Source: Oceanobacillus sp. HTM 045 (GTDB taxonomy: Bacteria; Pseudomonadota; Alphaproteobacteria; Rhodobacterales; Rhodobacteraceae). Taken from it: a DNA stretch of 64,000 nucleotides. The notes beneath the pieces were generated by a model that was not told where the DNA came from, ran no database searches, and saw only the letters and a list, made by a program, of their open reading frames with translations. Positions 7,925 to 17,206 of this stretch are shown here, one piece after another. Location of the stretch: the NCBI GenBank assembly GCA_009733745.1, contig WNWL01000007.1:248001-312000 (forward strand). The letters are read 5' to 3'. The translations under genes and the position numbers were made by a program. Position 1 is the first letter of the stretch; every line of letters starts with the position of its first letter.

Positions 7925-9115
7925 GTGAACCGTGCCGACCGCAGACGCGAACTTGTCGGATGGCTGCTTGTTTCCCCAACCTTGCTTTTCATGGCGGTCT
8001 TCTTCGCCGTGCCGATCGGAACCTTCCTGTCGCGGTCGGTCGACAACACCGAACTCGTCGGCATGCTGCCGAACACGATGGACGCGATCGAGAGCTGGGA
8101 TGGCGCGGGCCTGCCCGACGAACCGGTGTTCGAGGCACTCGGTGAGGACTTCCTGGCGATTACCGACATCACGGCGGCGGCGGGTCTCGGGCGGCGCCTG
8201 AACCACAATATCACCGGGTACCGCAGCCTGGTGATGCGAACGTTCTCCGGGCTGCGCGATCATGCCGGCCCACTCGGGCGCGACGAGCTGATCCAGATCG
8301 ACGACAGGTGGGGCGAGCCGGAGTTCTGGCGGGTACTGCGCCAAGAGCGCGGGACCTTCACCTCCCTCTACCTGCTTGCATCCCTGGACCTTGAGAACAC
8401 CGCCGACGGCATTCATCGGACGGCCCCCGAAAACCGCCTGTTCGTCGACCTGCTTACGAGAACACTCTGGATCAGCCTCGCCGTCACCGTGCTCTGCCTG
8501 ATCTTCGGATTTCCGCTCGCCTACGTGATGGCTGCGTCCGGGCCAAGGCTGAGCAACTGGATCCTCGTTCTGGTCCTTTTGCCGTTCTGGACGTCCCTGC
8601 TCGTGCGGACGACGTCCTGGATCGTTCTCCTGCAGCGCAACGGCCTCATCAATCAGCTTCTCGAGAGCCTCGGCCTGATCGACGAGCCGCTGTCGCTAAT
8701 CTACAACCGGCTTGGCGTCTATATCGCCATGACGCATGTCCTGTTGCCATTCCTTGTCCTTCCCCTCTTCAGCGTCATGAAGGGAGTGGGCAGCGACAAG
8801 ACCCGAGCTGCCGCCGGACTGGGGGCGCCGCCACTCACCGTGTTCCGCCGGGTCTACCTTCCGCAGGTCATGCCGGGGATCATCGCGGGCTGCTCGCTCG
8901 TCTTCGTATTGTCGCTCGGCTACTACATCACACCGGCGCTGGTGGGCGGGCCGCGCGACCAGATGATCGCCCATTTCATCGCCTACTTCACCTCTGAGTC
9001 CGTGAACTGGGGCATGGGCGCATCGCTCGCGGGCATTCTCCTGCTGACGGTTGTCCTACTCTATGCGGTACTGGCCAGGGTGATCGGTTTCGACCGGCTG
9101 AAGGTGCGCCAGTAA
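7925..9115 (+). CDS. ABC transporter permease, PotB-like, with enlarged N-terminal periplasmic loop
   Basis: Inner-membrane subunit of about 396 residues. The first membrane segment (LVSPTLLFMAVFFAVPIG) is followed by an unusually long hydrophilic stretch of about 150 residues, then the normal set of helices. The ATPase-contact EAA loop is seen as RAAAGLGAPPLTVFRRVYLPQVMPG. The annotated GTG 7925 has no ribosome site. An in-frame ATT at 7877 lies 8 bases after AGGAG (7864-7868), so the true N-terminus may be 16 residues longer. Its stop overlaps the next permease start (TAATG). Confidence 0.88.
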   Translation: MNRADRRRELVGWLLVSPTLLFMAVFFAVPIGTFLSRSVDNTELVGMLPNTMDAIESWDGAGLPDEPVFEALGEDFLAITDITAAAGLGRRLNHNITGYRSLVMRTFSGLRDHAGPLGRDELIQIDDRWGEPEFWRVLRQERGTFTSLYLLASLDLENTADGIHRTAPENRLFVDLLTRTLWISLAVTVLCLIFGFPLAYVMAASGPRLSNWILVLVLLPFWTSLLVRTTSWIVLLQRNGLINQLLESLGLIDEPLSLIYNRLGVYIAMTHVLLPFLVLPLFSVMKGVGSDKTRAAAGLGAPPLTVFRRVYLPQVMPGIIAGCSLVFVLSLGYYITPALVGGPRDQMIAHFIAYFTSESVNWGMGASLAGILLLTVVLLYAVLARVIGFDRLKVRQ

Positions 9116-9939
9116 TGCGATCTCCCAGCACAGCCCCCTTCATCGAACGTCTCTCCTCGCGGGGCTCACGGGTGGCGGCGTTCGTGATCCTCGCGGTGCT
9201 GGTCGCGCCGATGCTGGTGATCGTGCCGCTTTCCGTGACATCGGGCACGCTGCTCATCTACCCGATCCCGGGCCTGTCGGGACGCTGGTACGAGGAGTTC
9301 TTCACCGATGCCCTCTGGGTTGACGCGACCTGGAACAGCATCGTCATCGCGATCCCCACGACTGCTCTCGCGACCGCGCTCGGAACCAGTGCGGCGCTCG
9401 GCCTGAACAGGCTCCGCTCACGCCTTGCCCCGGCGATCACGGTTTTCCTGATCACACCGATCATCGTGCCGATCATCATCTACGGCGTTGCGGCGTTCTA
9501 CTACTTCTCGAGGATCGGAATATCCGGGACGTATCTCGGGCTCGTCGTCGGCCATACCGTTCTGGCGATCCCGTTCGTGGTCGTGACGGTGAACGCATCG
9601 CTCAAGAACTTCGACCCGAACCTCCTTCGCGCAGCTTTGGTTCTCGGTGCCACGCCGCGGCAGGCATTCACGCGCGTTACTTTCCCGATGATCTTTCCCG
9701 GGGTGCTCAGCGGCGGCCTGTTCGCATTCGTGACCTCCTTCGACGAGCTCATCCTGACTCTCTTCGTCTCCTCGCCCGAGCAGCGGACCTTGCCGCGCCA
9801 GCTCTGGTCCGGGGTGCAGGAGACCATCAACCCGACCATCACGGCCGCGGCGGTCGTTCTCATGATGGTCTCCATCCTGGTCATGCTGCTTGCGGAGTGG
9901 ATCCGCCGTCGCAGCAGCAAGATGCAGGGCAAGCCATGA
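9115..9939 (+). CDS. ABC transporter permease, PotC-like (first set)
   Basis: Second membrane subunit, 274 residues, about six hydrophobic segments. The EAA loop is visible as RAALVLGATPRQAFTRVTFPMIFPG, with FDELILTLF just after, as in PotC. It starts within the stop of the preceding permease and is followed 19 bases later by the amidohydrolase, so it belongs to one transcript. With the PotB-like partner it would form the pore for the ligand of the receptor at 6729. Confidence 0.9.
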   Translation: MRSPSTAPFIERLSSRGSRVAAFVILAVLVAPMLVIVPLSVTSGTLLIYPIPGLSGRWYEEFFTDALWVDATWNSIVIAIPTTALATALGTSAALGLNRLRSRLAPAITVFLITPIIVPIIIYGVAAFYYFSRIGISGTYLGLVVGHTVLAIPFVVVTVNASLKNFDPNLLRAALVLGATPRQAFTRVTFPMIFPGVLSGGLFAFVTSFDELILTLFVSSPEQRTLPRQLWSGVQETINPTITAAAVVLMMVSILVMLLAEWIRRRSSKMQGKP

Positions 9940-9958
9940 CCCGAGGGGGCAAGCACGC

Positions 9959-11443
9959 ATGACGGGATCCGAAACAACGAGCGTTGACCGCACGACGGCA
10001 GTGCACGGCGACTGGGTCGTCGCGCATGACGGCGACGACCACCGGATCATCAAGGACGGCGTGGTCGTGTACCGGGGAGACACGATCATCCATGTCGGAA
10101 CCGGATGGGACGGTCACGCGGACGAAGTGGTGAAGGGGCGGCGGCGCCTCGTCATCCCGGGCCTGATCAGCACTCACACGCACCTGCGGATCAACGAAGG
10201 CTACCGCATGGTCCTTGACGGCGGCAGGCGGAACTTCCTCCGAAGCGGCTTCACCAACTATGCGGGAAAGAAGGCCGAGGGGGGGCCGACCTTCCTCGCG
10301 CCGAGCGATCCCGCGGAGGCAGCACAGTTCTGCCTGGCGACCCATCTCCTCGCCGGCGTCACGACGATTCTGGAGATGGACGACGGCAGGCCGGACGGCG
10401 GTGAAACGGTTGCATCGCTCGCCGGCCAGTGCGGGATCAGGATGTTCTACGCACCGGCGTTCTCGGCGGCCGACTACCGTTTCGCATCGGATGGCCGGCT
10501 CCAGCAGCACTGGGACGAGAACGCCGGCATCGAGGGCCTCGAAAGGGCTTGCGACTTCCTCGAGCGTCATCGCGGCGACGCGGAGGGGCGCCTTTCGGGA
10601 ATCCTGGTGCTGAACGAGTTCTTTGCCAGCACCCCGGACCTCAGGCGGCGGACGCGAGAGGCGGCAACGCGGCTCGGGGTTCCGATCACCACCCATTTCT
10701 CCGAACAGCTCTACGAGTTTCACCACACGCTTCGGGAAACCGGTATGACCCCGGTCCAGCTCCTGGACCACGAGGGCTTCCTGGGTCCGGACGTGGTCCT
10801 CGGTCACGCGATCTATCTCGGCGGCCACAGCATGACCGCCTACCCGTTCCCCGGCGATCTGGAGACGATCGCGGCATCCGGTGCAAGCGTCGCCCACTCG
10901 CCGGTCGCGTATGCGCGGCGCGGCTTCGCGCTCGAGAGCTTCCAGCGCTACGTCGACCACGGCATCAACATGTCGCTGGGCACCGATACGTTCCCGACCG
11001 ACCTGATCTCCGAGATGCGGATGGCGGCGATTGTCGGCAAGGTGCTTGAACGGAACAACGAGGTTCCGGCAGCCCGCGACGTCTTCCGAGCTGCGACCAC
11101 CGGCGGGGCGAAAGCGCTCGGCCGACCGGACATCGGCCGACTTGCCGAAGGCGCAAAGGCCGACATCACCATCGTGGACTTCGACAATCTCACCATCGGG
11201 CCGGTTGTCGATCCGATCCGCGCACTCGTCTACAGCGGCACCGGTGACATGGTCGATCGCGTGATCATCGACGGCAGGACGGTCGTCGCCGGGAAGCGGC
11301 TGGTCATGTGGGACCAGGACGCACTCCTCGATACGGCATGGTCCAACGCTCAGAAGGTCTGGGACGGTTTCTCCCGGTATCACTGGGCCGGCCAGAGCGT
11401 CGAGGAAACCTTTCCGCCAAGTTTTTCCTCATGGACCGGGTAG
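9959..11443 (+). CDS. Amidohydrolase family protein, TRZ/ATZ (chlorohydrolase/deaminase) type
   Basis: Metal-dependent hydrolase of 494 residues. The metal ligands are visible: STHTHLR (His73, His75), THFSEQ, LGHAIYL and SLGTDTFP with the catalytic Asp. The C-terminal composite beta domain closes with ADITIVDFDN. ATG 9959 has GAGGGGG upstream. Relatives deaminate or dechlorinate cyclic nitrogen compounds (guanine, cytosine, triazines, N-methylhydantoin precursors). Its place inside an ABC operon, between permease and ATPase, implies that it acts on the imported compound. The exact reaction is unknown. Confidence 0.88.
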   Translation: MTGSETTSVDRTTAVHGDWVVAHDGDDHRIIKDGVVVYRGDTIIHVGTGWDGHADEVVKGRRRLVIPGLISTHTHLRINEGYRMVLDGGRRNFLRSGFTNYAGKKAEGGPTFLAPSDPAEAAQFCLATHLLAGVTTILEMDDGRPDGGETVASLAGQCGIRMFYAPAFSAADYRFASDGRLQQHWDENAGIEGLERACDFLERHRGDAEGRLSGILVLNEFFASTPDLRRRTREAATRLGVPITTHFSEQLYEFHHTLRETGMTPVQLLDHEGFLGPDVVLGHAIYLGGHSMTAYPFPGDLETIAASGASVAHSPVAYARRGFALESFQRYVDHGINMSLGTDTFPTDLISEMRMAAIVGKVLERNNEVPAARDVFRAATTGGAKALGRPDIGRLAEGAKADITIVDFDNLTIGPVVDPIRALVYSGTGDMVDRVIIDGRTVVAGKRLVMWDQDALLDTAWSNAQKVWDGFSRYHWAGQSVEETFPPSFSSWTG

Positions 11444-11451
11444 GACACTCG

Positions 11452-12564
11452 ATGGCAGCCAAAACCGATGCTCCGCTGGTCAGCTTTCGGGGCGTTCAGA
11501 AGAGTTACGACGGCCGCACCCTCGTCGTCAGGCATCTGGACCTTGACGTCGCTCGTGGAGAGTTCCTCACGCTCCTCGGTCCGTCGGGGTCGGGCAAGAC
11601 GACGACACTGATGATGCTCGCGGGCTTCGAGTCCGTGACCGAGGGCTCGATCGAACTGGCCGGAAAGCCCCTGAACAACCTGCCCCCCTACAAGCGCGGC
11701 ATCGGCATGGTCTTCCAGAGCTATGCCCTCTTCCCGCACATGAGCGTCGCCGAGAACGTCGCGTTCCCGCTCCAGGTCCGCAGGATGCCGCGCGCGGAAA
11801 CCCGCGAGCGGGTCGAGAAGGCCCTGTCGATGGTGCGGCTCCATGACTTCATCGACCGGCAACCCGCACAGCTCTCCGGTGGCCAGCAGCAGCGCGTCGC
11901 ACTCGCCCGCGCCCTGGTGTTCGAGCCCGAGCTGATCCTTCTCGACGAACCGCTCGGAGCCCTCGACCGTCAGCTGCGCGAGCAGATGCAGTTCGAGCTC
12001 AAGCGCCTGCACGACCGGCTCGGCATCACCATGATCTATGTGACCCACGACCAGGAAGAAGCGCTGACGATGTCGGACCAGGTTGCGGTATTCAATGACG
12101 GGGTCATGCAGCAGGTTGCTCCACCTGCAGAAATCTACGAACGCCCCTGCAACCCGTTCGTTGCCCAGTTCGTCGGGGAGAACAACCGCCTCGCCGGCCG
12201 AGTGATGGCTCTCGATGGCGAGAAGGCCCAGATTCAGATCGACAGTGGCGAGACCGTCACGGCCTTTGCCGTTGATGATCTGTATGCAGGAGACCCGGTC
12301 GAACTGTCCATCAGGCCGGAGCGCGTCCAGATCGGCGGGAATCTCGGGGTTTGCGACAACCGCTTCAGCGCACGTCTCACCGACCTCATTTTCCTCGGTG
12401 ACCAACTCCGCGGCCACCTCGCCGCCTTCGGACGCGACGACGTGGTCTTCAAGCAGCCGAACTCCGAAGACCGCCCCAAGATCGCCTCGGGCGACGAGAT
12501 CCAGTTCGGATGGCGCTGGCAGAACTGCCGCGCTTTCCGAGCCCAGGGCAAAGCTTCGGGCTAA
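11452..12564 (+). CDS. ABC transporter ATP-binding protein, PotA-like (first set)
   Basis: ATPase of 370 residues. Walker A (GPSGSGKTT), Q-loop ([12 protein letters not shown]), signature ([15 protein letters not shown]), Walker B ([12 protein letters not shown]) and the switch His ([14 protein letters not shown]) are all present, followed by a C-terminal TOBE/OB domain (from about residue 245). I chose ATG 11452 because AGGA lies 6 bases upstream; an ATG at 11431 in the same frame overlaps the amidohydrolase end. It is the last gene of the first transporter operon. Confidence 0.92.
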   Translation: MAAKTDAPLVSFRGVQKSYDGRTLVVRHLDLDVARGEFLTLLGPSGSGKTTTLMMLAGFESVTEGSIELAGKPLNNLPPYKRGIGMVFQSYALFPHMSVAENVAFPLQVRRMPRAETRERVEKALSMVRLHDFIDRQPAQLSGGQQQRVALARALVFEPELILLDEPLGALDRQLREQMQFELKRLHDRLGITMIYVTHDQEEALTMSDQVAVFNDGVMQQVAPPAEIYERPCNPFVAQFVGENNRLAGRVMALDGEKAQIQIDSGETVTAFAVDDLYAGDPVELSIRPERVQIGGNLGVCDNRFSARLTDLIFLGDQLRGHLAAFGRDDVVFKQPNSEDRPKIASGDEIQFGWRWQNCRAFRAQGKASG

Positions 12565-13296
12565 GGTGCAGTTTCGACCAGGCAGGGAATTGCTCCTGAC
12601 GTGGTCTGATCTGATCGTTTGGAAAGATGATTTGTCGCCGGGTCTTTTAGCTCCGCGCGCCCTGTTCGGGTAAGCCAGTTGATGACCCGCAGCCGGCAAG
12701 TTTGAGCCTGATTGCTATTTCGCGTTCTCCTCCCCTTGCCAAGGAGAGGCGCGAACAGTCTTGCCCATCCAATGCGTGGAGGGCGCACAAGTTCGCCCTC
12801 GAACTTGTTGAAGTGGCTTCTTGCGAGCGACGATCGCCAGAACCCTCAACGTCGCACGTCAACAAACCGCATCCATATGAGTGCGGTGACCCAGGCCGCG
12901 TTCATGCACCAAGATCAAGACCGGCACCCCAACCCGGAGACACGCCCCCGCCTGTGCGTAGAGGTTCCGATCAGTAGGCCCTCATGTCTGTCGGGCGGCA
13001 GGCGCGGGCACGGCTGTTGTCCGGGACGGGGCGACGCAACAGGGCGCAGAGCTGCATCCAATGATGCAAGCACGCGCTCTTTCCGGGCCTGTGAAACGAA
13101 CCGGAGCACCCAGAGCGAGCGGAGAGCAAGATCTCAATCTGTTGACACCTTGAGGCAGAAATCGCCCCGAATCCCGCCAAATGGAATATTTCCGTTGACA
13201 CTATTTGAGCGAGGCCTTTAGCTAACTGCAATAGCTCGCACAGCCTGAAGCCGGCATGCGGGCCACGAGGGTCGCCGTTTTCCGGAAAGAGGTGCT
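12565..13296. other. 732-base gap between the two ABC operons
   Basis: No reading frame here looks real. Codon usage and translations are irregular on both strands, and no transposase motif or terminal repeat was recognised. The base composition is more mixed than the flanks, which would fit a decayed gene or old insertion, but nothing identifiable remains. The right end (13142-13223) holds the promoter of the second ABC operon. Confidence 0.5.
13142..13223 (+). promoter_or_regulatory. Promoter/operator region of the second ABC operon, with repeated TTGACAC elements
   Basis: TTGACA at 13195-13200 is followed after 17 bases by TTAGCT (13218-13223), a weak -10. A second TTGACAC with TTGAGG after it lies at 13142-13154. 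The stretch from 13195 matches the one before the aconitase gene at 23393 in about 20 of 28 positions (TTGACACT, GAGCG and GGCC in the same register). This suggests a shared regulator or a shared promoter class. Confidence 0.55.
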
Positions 13297-14427
13297 TTGC
13301 TGTTTTCGAACGATATTGCCCCTGGAGACGCCGAAAATGTCGTGCCTTCGCTGACCATTTCGGATCTGCGGCTGTCCTACGGGTCGTTTGAGGCGCTGAA
13401 GGGCATCGACCTCGAGATCGCACGCGGTGAGTTCGTCGCGCTTCTCGGGCCATCCGGATGCGGAAAGACGTCGCTACTGCGCTGCATCGCCGGATTCAAC
13501 CAGCCAACCGGCGGCTCGATCGCGCTGAGTGGCACAGACCTGACAAAGGTGCCGACGCGCAACCGCAATATCGGCTTCCTGTTCCAGAGCTACGCGCTCT
13601 TTCCCGACATGACGATCGAGAAGAACGTGCGCTTCGGGCTGGACTGCCGCGGCGTGGCGCGGTCGGAAGCTGCCAAGCGGGTGCAAGATGCGCTCGAACT
13701 GGTCGGGCTGTCCAACCTGGCCACGCGCTATCCCAGGCAGCTTTCGGGCGGCCAGCAACAGAGGGTCGCGCTCGCCCGCGCGATCGTGATCCAACCCGAC
13801 ATTCTGCTTCTGGACGAACCACTGAGCGCGCTCGACAAGCAGCTTCGCCAGAGGATGCAGACCGAGTTGAAGGAGCTTCAGCGCAGCCTCGGTATCACCG
13901 CCGTCTTCGTGACACATGACCAGGAAGAGGCGCTGACGATGGCGGACCGGATCGTCGTCATGCGCAACGGCGAAATCCGGCAGATCGCGGATCCCGAGGC
14001 GTTGTTCTCGGCTCCGAGCGACGCCTGGGTTTGCGAATTCGTGAATGCGGGCAACCTCTACCACGGAAAGGTCGAGACGCATGGCGACGATATGGTCGGC
14101 GTCAGGCTCGGCGATCACTCCAGTTTCAGAGCTCGCCGGGTGGAGGGGCTGGACCCGGCCGACTCGGTGATCTTTTCCCCCTATCATGCGGTCAAGGCTC
14201 ACCCGGCGCCTTCGGGCACCGGACTGAAGGTCGCCGCGGTGCGGTATCTCGGTCTTGCCGCCGAACTGCAGATCCCCGACGGGGACAACATTCTCCGGGT
14301 CCAGGTTCCCGTCGCGCAAGCCCACGATTTCCCGGTCGGGAGCTTCGTCACGCTTTCGGCCGATCCGGATGATTGCGGCGTCCTGCCACTTGGCGGCATC
14401 GCACCGACCGGAATGGCAACGCCGTGA
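13297..14427 (+). CDS. ABC transporter ATP-binding protein, PotA-like (second set)
   Basis: ATPase of 376 residues with Walker A (GPSGCGKTS), Q-loop ([12 protein letters not shown]), signature ([15 protein letters not shown]), Walker B (ILLLDEPLSALD) and switch His ([13 protein letters not shown]), then a TOBE domain. The best start is TTG 13297, preceded at 4 bases by AGAGG. Unlike the first set, the ATPase comes first. Its stop overlaps the next gene as GTGA. It is a paralogue of the ATPase at 11452 but clearly diverged in the last third. Confidence 0.92.
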   Translation: MLFSNDIAPGDAENVVPSLTISDLRLSYGSFEALKGIDLEIARGEFVALLGPSGCGKTSLLRCIAGFNQPTGGSIALSGTDLTKVPTRNRNIGFLFQSYALFPDMTIEKNVRFGLDCRGVARSEAAKRVQDALELVGLSNLATRYPRQLSGGQQQRVALARAIVIQPDILLLDEPLSALDKQLRQRMQTELKELQRSLGITAVFVTHDQEEALTMADRIVVMRNGEIRQIADPEALFSAPSDAWVCEFVNAGNLYHGKVETHGDDMVGVRLGDHSSFRARRVEGLDPADSVIFSPYHAVKAHPAPSGTGLKVAAVRYLGLAAELQIPDGDNILRVQVPVAQAHDFPVGSFVTLSADPDDCGVLPLGGIAPTGMATP

Positions 14428-15311
14428 GCGCCGCCACGCAAGGAAGCGGGCTTGTCCGCACCCGGCTCGAAGCCACGGCGCTGATGCTGCCGATCTATAT
14501 CTACTACAGCATCTTCCTCGTCTTGCCCTACATGCTGATGTTCTACCTCAGCATCCAGAGATACGACCCGGTCGAGCTCTATTCGAACGATATCGACTTC
14601 AGCAACTACGTCGATGTTGTAACCGACCCGTTCTATCTCGGGCTCTTCGCGCGGACGATCGGGATCAGTCTCTTCGTTACCGTCGTCACCGTCATCATGG
14701 GCTATCCGCTGGCGATCTCGATCACCAGCGCACGCGGCAAGCTCAAGGCGTTCATGATGATCCTCGTGCTATCGCCGCTCCTGGTGAACCTGGTCGTACG
14801 GTCCTATGCCTGGCTCGTCCTGCTCGGTGACAACGGTGTCATCAACAGCGCGGTGATGGCGCTCGGCCTGACCGACGAGCCGCTTGCCATCAACCGCAAC
14901 TGGATATCGGTAAGCCTCGGGCTGATCCACATATCGCTGCCGCTCATGGTGCTGAGCCTCGTCGCCATCATGGAGAGGTTCGACAAGTCCGTGTTCGAGG
15001 CAGCCCGCAGCCTCGGTGCCGGGGAATGGCGGATCCTGACCCGGCTCCACATGCCGCTGGCCCTGCCGGGCATCGCCGCCGGCTCGCTCCTCGTTTTCTG
15101 CACGGTCATCAGCACCTTCGTGACACCGCAACTCCTCGGCGGGCACCGGTTCTCCACCATCAGTACGGTGATCTACCAGAAGTTCACCTTCTCGCTGAAC
15201 TGGCCGCTTGGCGCTACGCTGGCCTTCCTGCTCCTCGCCATCAATGCGCTGGTGATCTTCGCTCACGGGATGATGTTCCGCGAGCGCCACCGGGAACGGG
15301 CGGCACAATGA
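14424..15311 (+). CDS. ABC transporter permease, PotB-like (second set)
   Basis: Membrane subunit of 295 residues starting at GTG 14424, which overlaps the ATPase stop. It shows about six hydrophobic segments and the EAA loop EAARSLGAGEWRILTRLHMPLALPG. It lacks the long periplasmic insertion found in the first-set PotB homologue. The stop overlaps the next permease as ATGA. Confidence 0.92.
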   Translation: MSAATQGSGLVRTRLEATALMLPIYIYYSIFLVLPYMLMFYLSIQRYDPVELYSNDIDFSNYVDVVTDPFYLGLFARTIGISLFVTVVTVIMGYPLAISITSARGKLKAFMMILVLSPLLVNLVVRSYAWLVLLGDNGVINSAVMALGLTDEPLAINRNWISVSLGLIHISLPLMVLSLVAIMERFDKSVFEAARSLGAGEWRILTRLHMPLALPGIAAGSLLVFCTVISTFVTPQLLGGHRFSTISTVIYQKFTFSLNWPLGATLAFLLLAINALVIFAHGMMFRERHRERAAQ

Positions 15312-16090
15312 ACAGCCGCGGTGTCCAACTGGCCTCCTTCCTGGTCCTCGTCTTCCTGATCTTTCCGCTGATCGTGATCATCGGCGCCTCGTTCACGACC
15401 ACGCCGTATGTCCAGTTCCCGCCGACCGGGTTCACCCTGAAATGGTATGGCGACCTGGTCGGCCGGTCGGATTTTCTCCAGTCGTTCATCGACAGCGTGG
15501 TGATCGGGCTGGTGACGGTAGCCGGTGTCGGCATCGTCGGAACACCGACCGCCCTCTCGCTGCGCTTCGGACCGGAGCGGGGGCGTCAGGTACTACGCAG
15601 CTTCGTTACGGCACCGCTGACCCTTCCGACCATCGTCACCGCCGTAGCGCTCCTGCAGGTCTACTATGTTTCCGGCCTCGACTTCCCGTGGATCGCCGTG
15701 ACGCTCGGGCACATCCTGGTGACACTGCCGTATTACATCCGCACGCTCGGCGCAGGGCTGGAGTCGCTGGACCCGTCTGCACTCGAGGCCGCCGAGAGCC
15801 TTGGCGCCAGTCGAAAGCGCATCTTCTTCAAGATCATCATGCCGGGGGTCGTCCCGTCGATATTCGCGGGCATGATCTTCGTCTTCATCACCAGTTTCGA
15901 CCAGGTGACGATGTCGATCTTCTTCAGTTCCGGCAGCTTCATGCCGCTGCCCATCCGGATCTTCTCCTACATCGAGTTTGCCATCGACCCGATGATCGCC
16001 GCCGTCTCGACCCTTCTGATCGTAGTCGCGTTTGTTGCCGTCATCTTCATGCAGAAGGCCATGGGACTGGAGCGCGGCTTTGCGGCCTAG
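15308..16090 (+). CDS. ABC transporter permease, PotC-like (second set)
   Basis: Membrane subunit of 260 residues with a strongly hydrophobic first helix (LASFLVLVFLIFPLIVII) and the EAA loop EAAESLGASRKRIFFKIIMPG, followed by FDQVTMSIFF. The start ATG 15308 overlaps the preceding stop. The receptor gene follows after 40 bases. Confidence 0.92.
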   Translation: MNSRGVQLASFLVLVFLIFPLIVIIGASFTTTPYVQFPPTGFTLKWYGDLVGRSDFLQSFIDSVVIGLVTVAGVGIVGTPTALSLRFGPERGRQVLRSFVTAPLTLPTIVTAVALLQVYYVSGLDFPWIAVTLGHILVTLPYYIRTLGAGLESLDPSALEAAESLGASRKRIFFKIIMPGVVPSIFAGMIFVFITSFDQVTMSIFFSSGSFMPLPIRIFSYIEFAIDPMIAAVSTLLIVVAFVAVIFMQKAMGLERGFAA

Positions 16091-16130
16091 CCCCGGACCA
16101 GAACGAAACCACCACAACAGGAGAGAGCTC

Positions 16131-17201
16131 ATGACCAAACTAATCAAGCCACACGGCGGATCGAAGCGCGGGCTGCTGATGCCGAACCGCCGTACTTTCC
16201 TGGCCACCGGCATCAGCGCCGGCGCGCTTACGCAGCTCTCGACGCCGCTGATCGCGCAGGAGAAATCGGTCGTGCGGCTTCAGTCGTTCGGCGGCGCCTT
16301 CGAGGAGATCCTGCGCGGCACCGTGATCCCCCGCTTCGAGGAGGAGCATCCCTATACCGTCGAGTTCACCGTCGAGGACGATACCACGCTGCTGCCGAAG
16401 CTCCGGGCAGCGCGGGGCACGGCGCCCTATGACGTCGTCACGGTCGACAACAGCATCGCCATCGTCGGGGCGTCGCTTGGCCTCTGGGCCGAGGATCAGT
16501 CGGCGAAGATGCCGAACATCGCGGACATCTACGAGATGTCGAAACCGCCCGCCTCGTCCAACTACGGCAGCATCATCTACGAATACACGCTGATACATCA
16601 CAACGAGCGGATGCCGGCGCCAACGTCCTGGAGCGATCTCTGGAAGGACGGGCTCGTCGTCGGCGTGCCCCACATCACCCAGTCCTACGGGCTGACCTTC
16701 CTCTTCATCGCCGCGATGCTCAATGGCGGAAACGAGAACAACCTCGGCCCCGGCTTCGAGGCCATCCAGCGTCTCAAGAGCTACAAGGTCTACAAGAACG
16801 TCAGCGAGGGCATGTCGCTCCTCCAGCAGAACGAGATTGACGGCGCCCTGTTCTACGGCCACCGGGCGCAACAGATCATCGACTTCGGTCTCGACTATTC
16901 CAAGACAACGCCGGTCGAGGGTGTCTGGGGGCAGCGCACCGGCACGCAGATCCCGAAGAACACGGCCAACCTGGAAGGCGCGGTGGCCTGGGTGAACAAT
17001 TCCCTCAGTGTGCCCTACCAGGAGGCCTTCGCGGAGAAGCTCTACAGCCCGACGAACAGCCGCGTCGAACTGCGCCCCGAACTTGCGGCAAAGCATGTCG
17101 TCGGAGCCGAGCGGGCCAACGCGATCGCCGAGATCGACTGGGCCGCGATCCTGCCCCAGCGCGACGAGTTGATCGAACGCTGGACCCGCGAGATCGGCTG
17201 A
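16131..17201 (+). CDS. ABC transporter substrate-binding protein, PotD-like (second set), probable Tat export
   Basis: Periplasmic receptor of 356 residues. The N-terminus has NRRTFLATG followed by a mildly hydrophobic stretch and cleavage near AQE, a twin-arginine type signal; most PotD homologues use Sec. GGAGAGAG lies before ATG 16131. The mature part reads VVRLQSFGGAFEE and continues as a type-II receptor (APYDVVTVDNS, PTSWSDLWKDG). It ends just 5 bases before the first PLP enzyme gene, linking transport to that chemistry. Ligand unknown. Confidence 0.9.
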   Translation: MTKLIKPHGGSKRGLLMPNRRTFLATGISAGALTQLSTPLIAQEKSVVRLQSFGGAFEEILRGTVIPRFEEEHPYTVEFTVEDDTTLLPKLRAARGTAPYDVVTVDNSIAIVGASLGLWAEDQSAKMPNIADIYEMSKPPASSNYGSIIYEYTLIHHNERMPAPTSWSDLWKDGLVVGVPHITQSYGLTFLFIAAMLNGGNENNLGPGFEAIQRLKSYKVYKNVSEGMSLLQQNEIDGALFYGHRAQQIIDFGLDYSKTTPVEGVWGQRTGTQIPKNTANLEGAVAWVNNSLSVPYQEAFAEKLYSPTNSRVELRPELAAKHVVGAERANAIAEIDWAAILPQRDELIERWTREIG

Positions 17202-17206
17202 CGCCC

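Noticed and set aside
12565-13296. Insertion sequence remnant
   Set aside because: No transposase motif, terminal inverted repeat or target duplication could be found.
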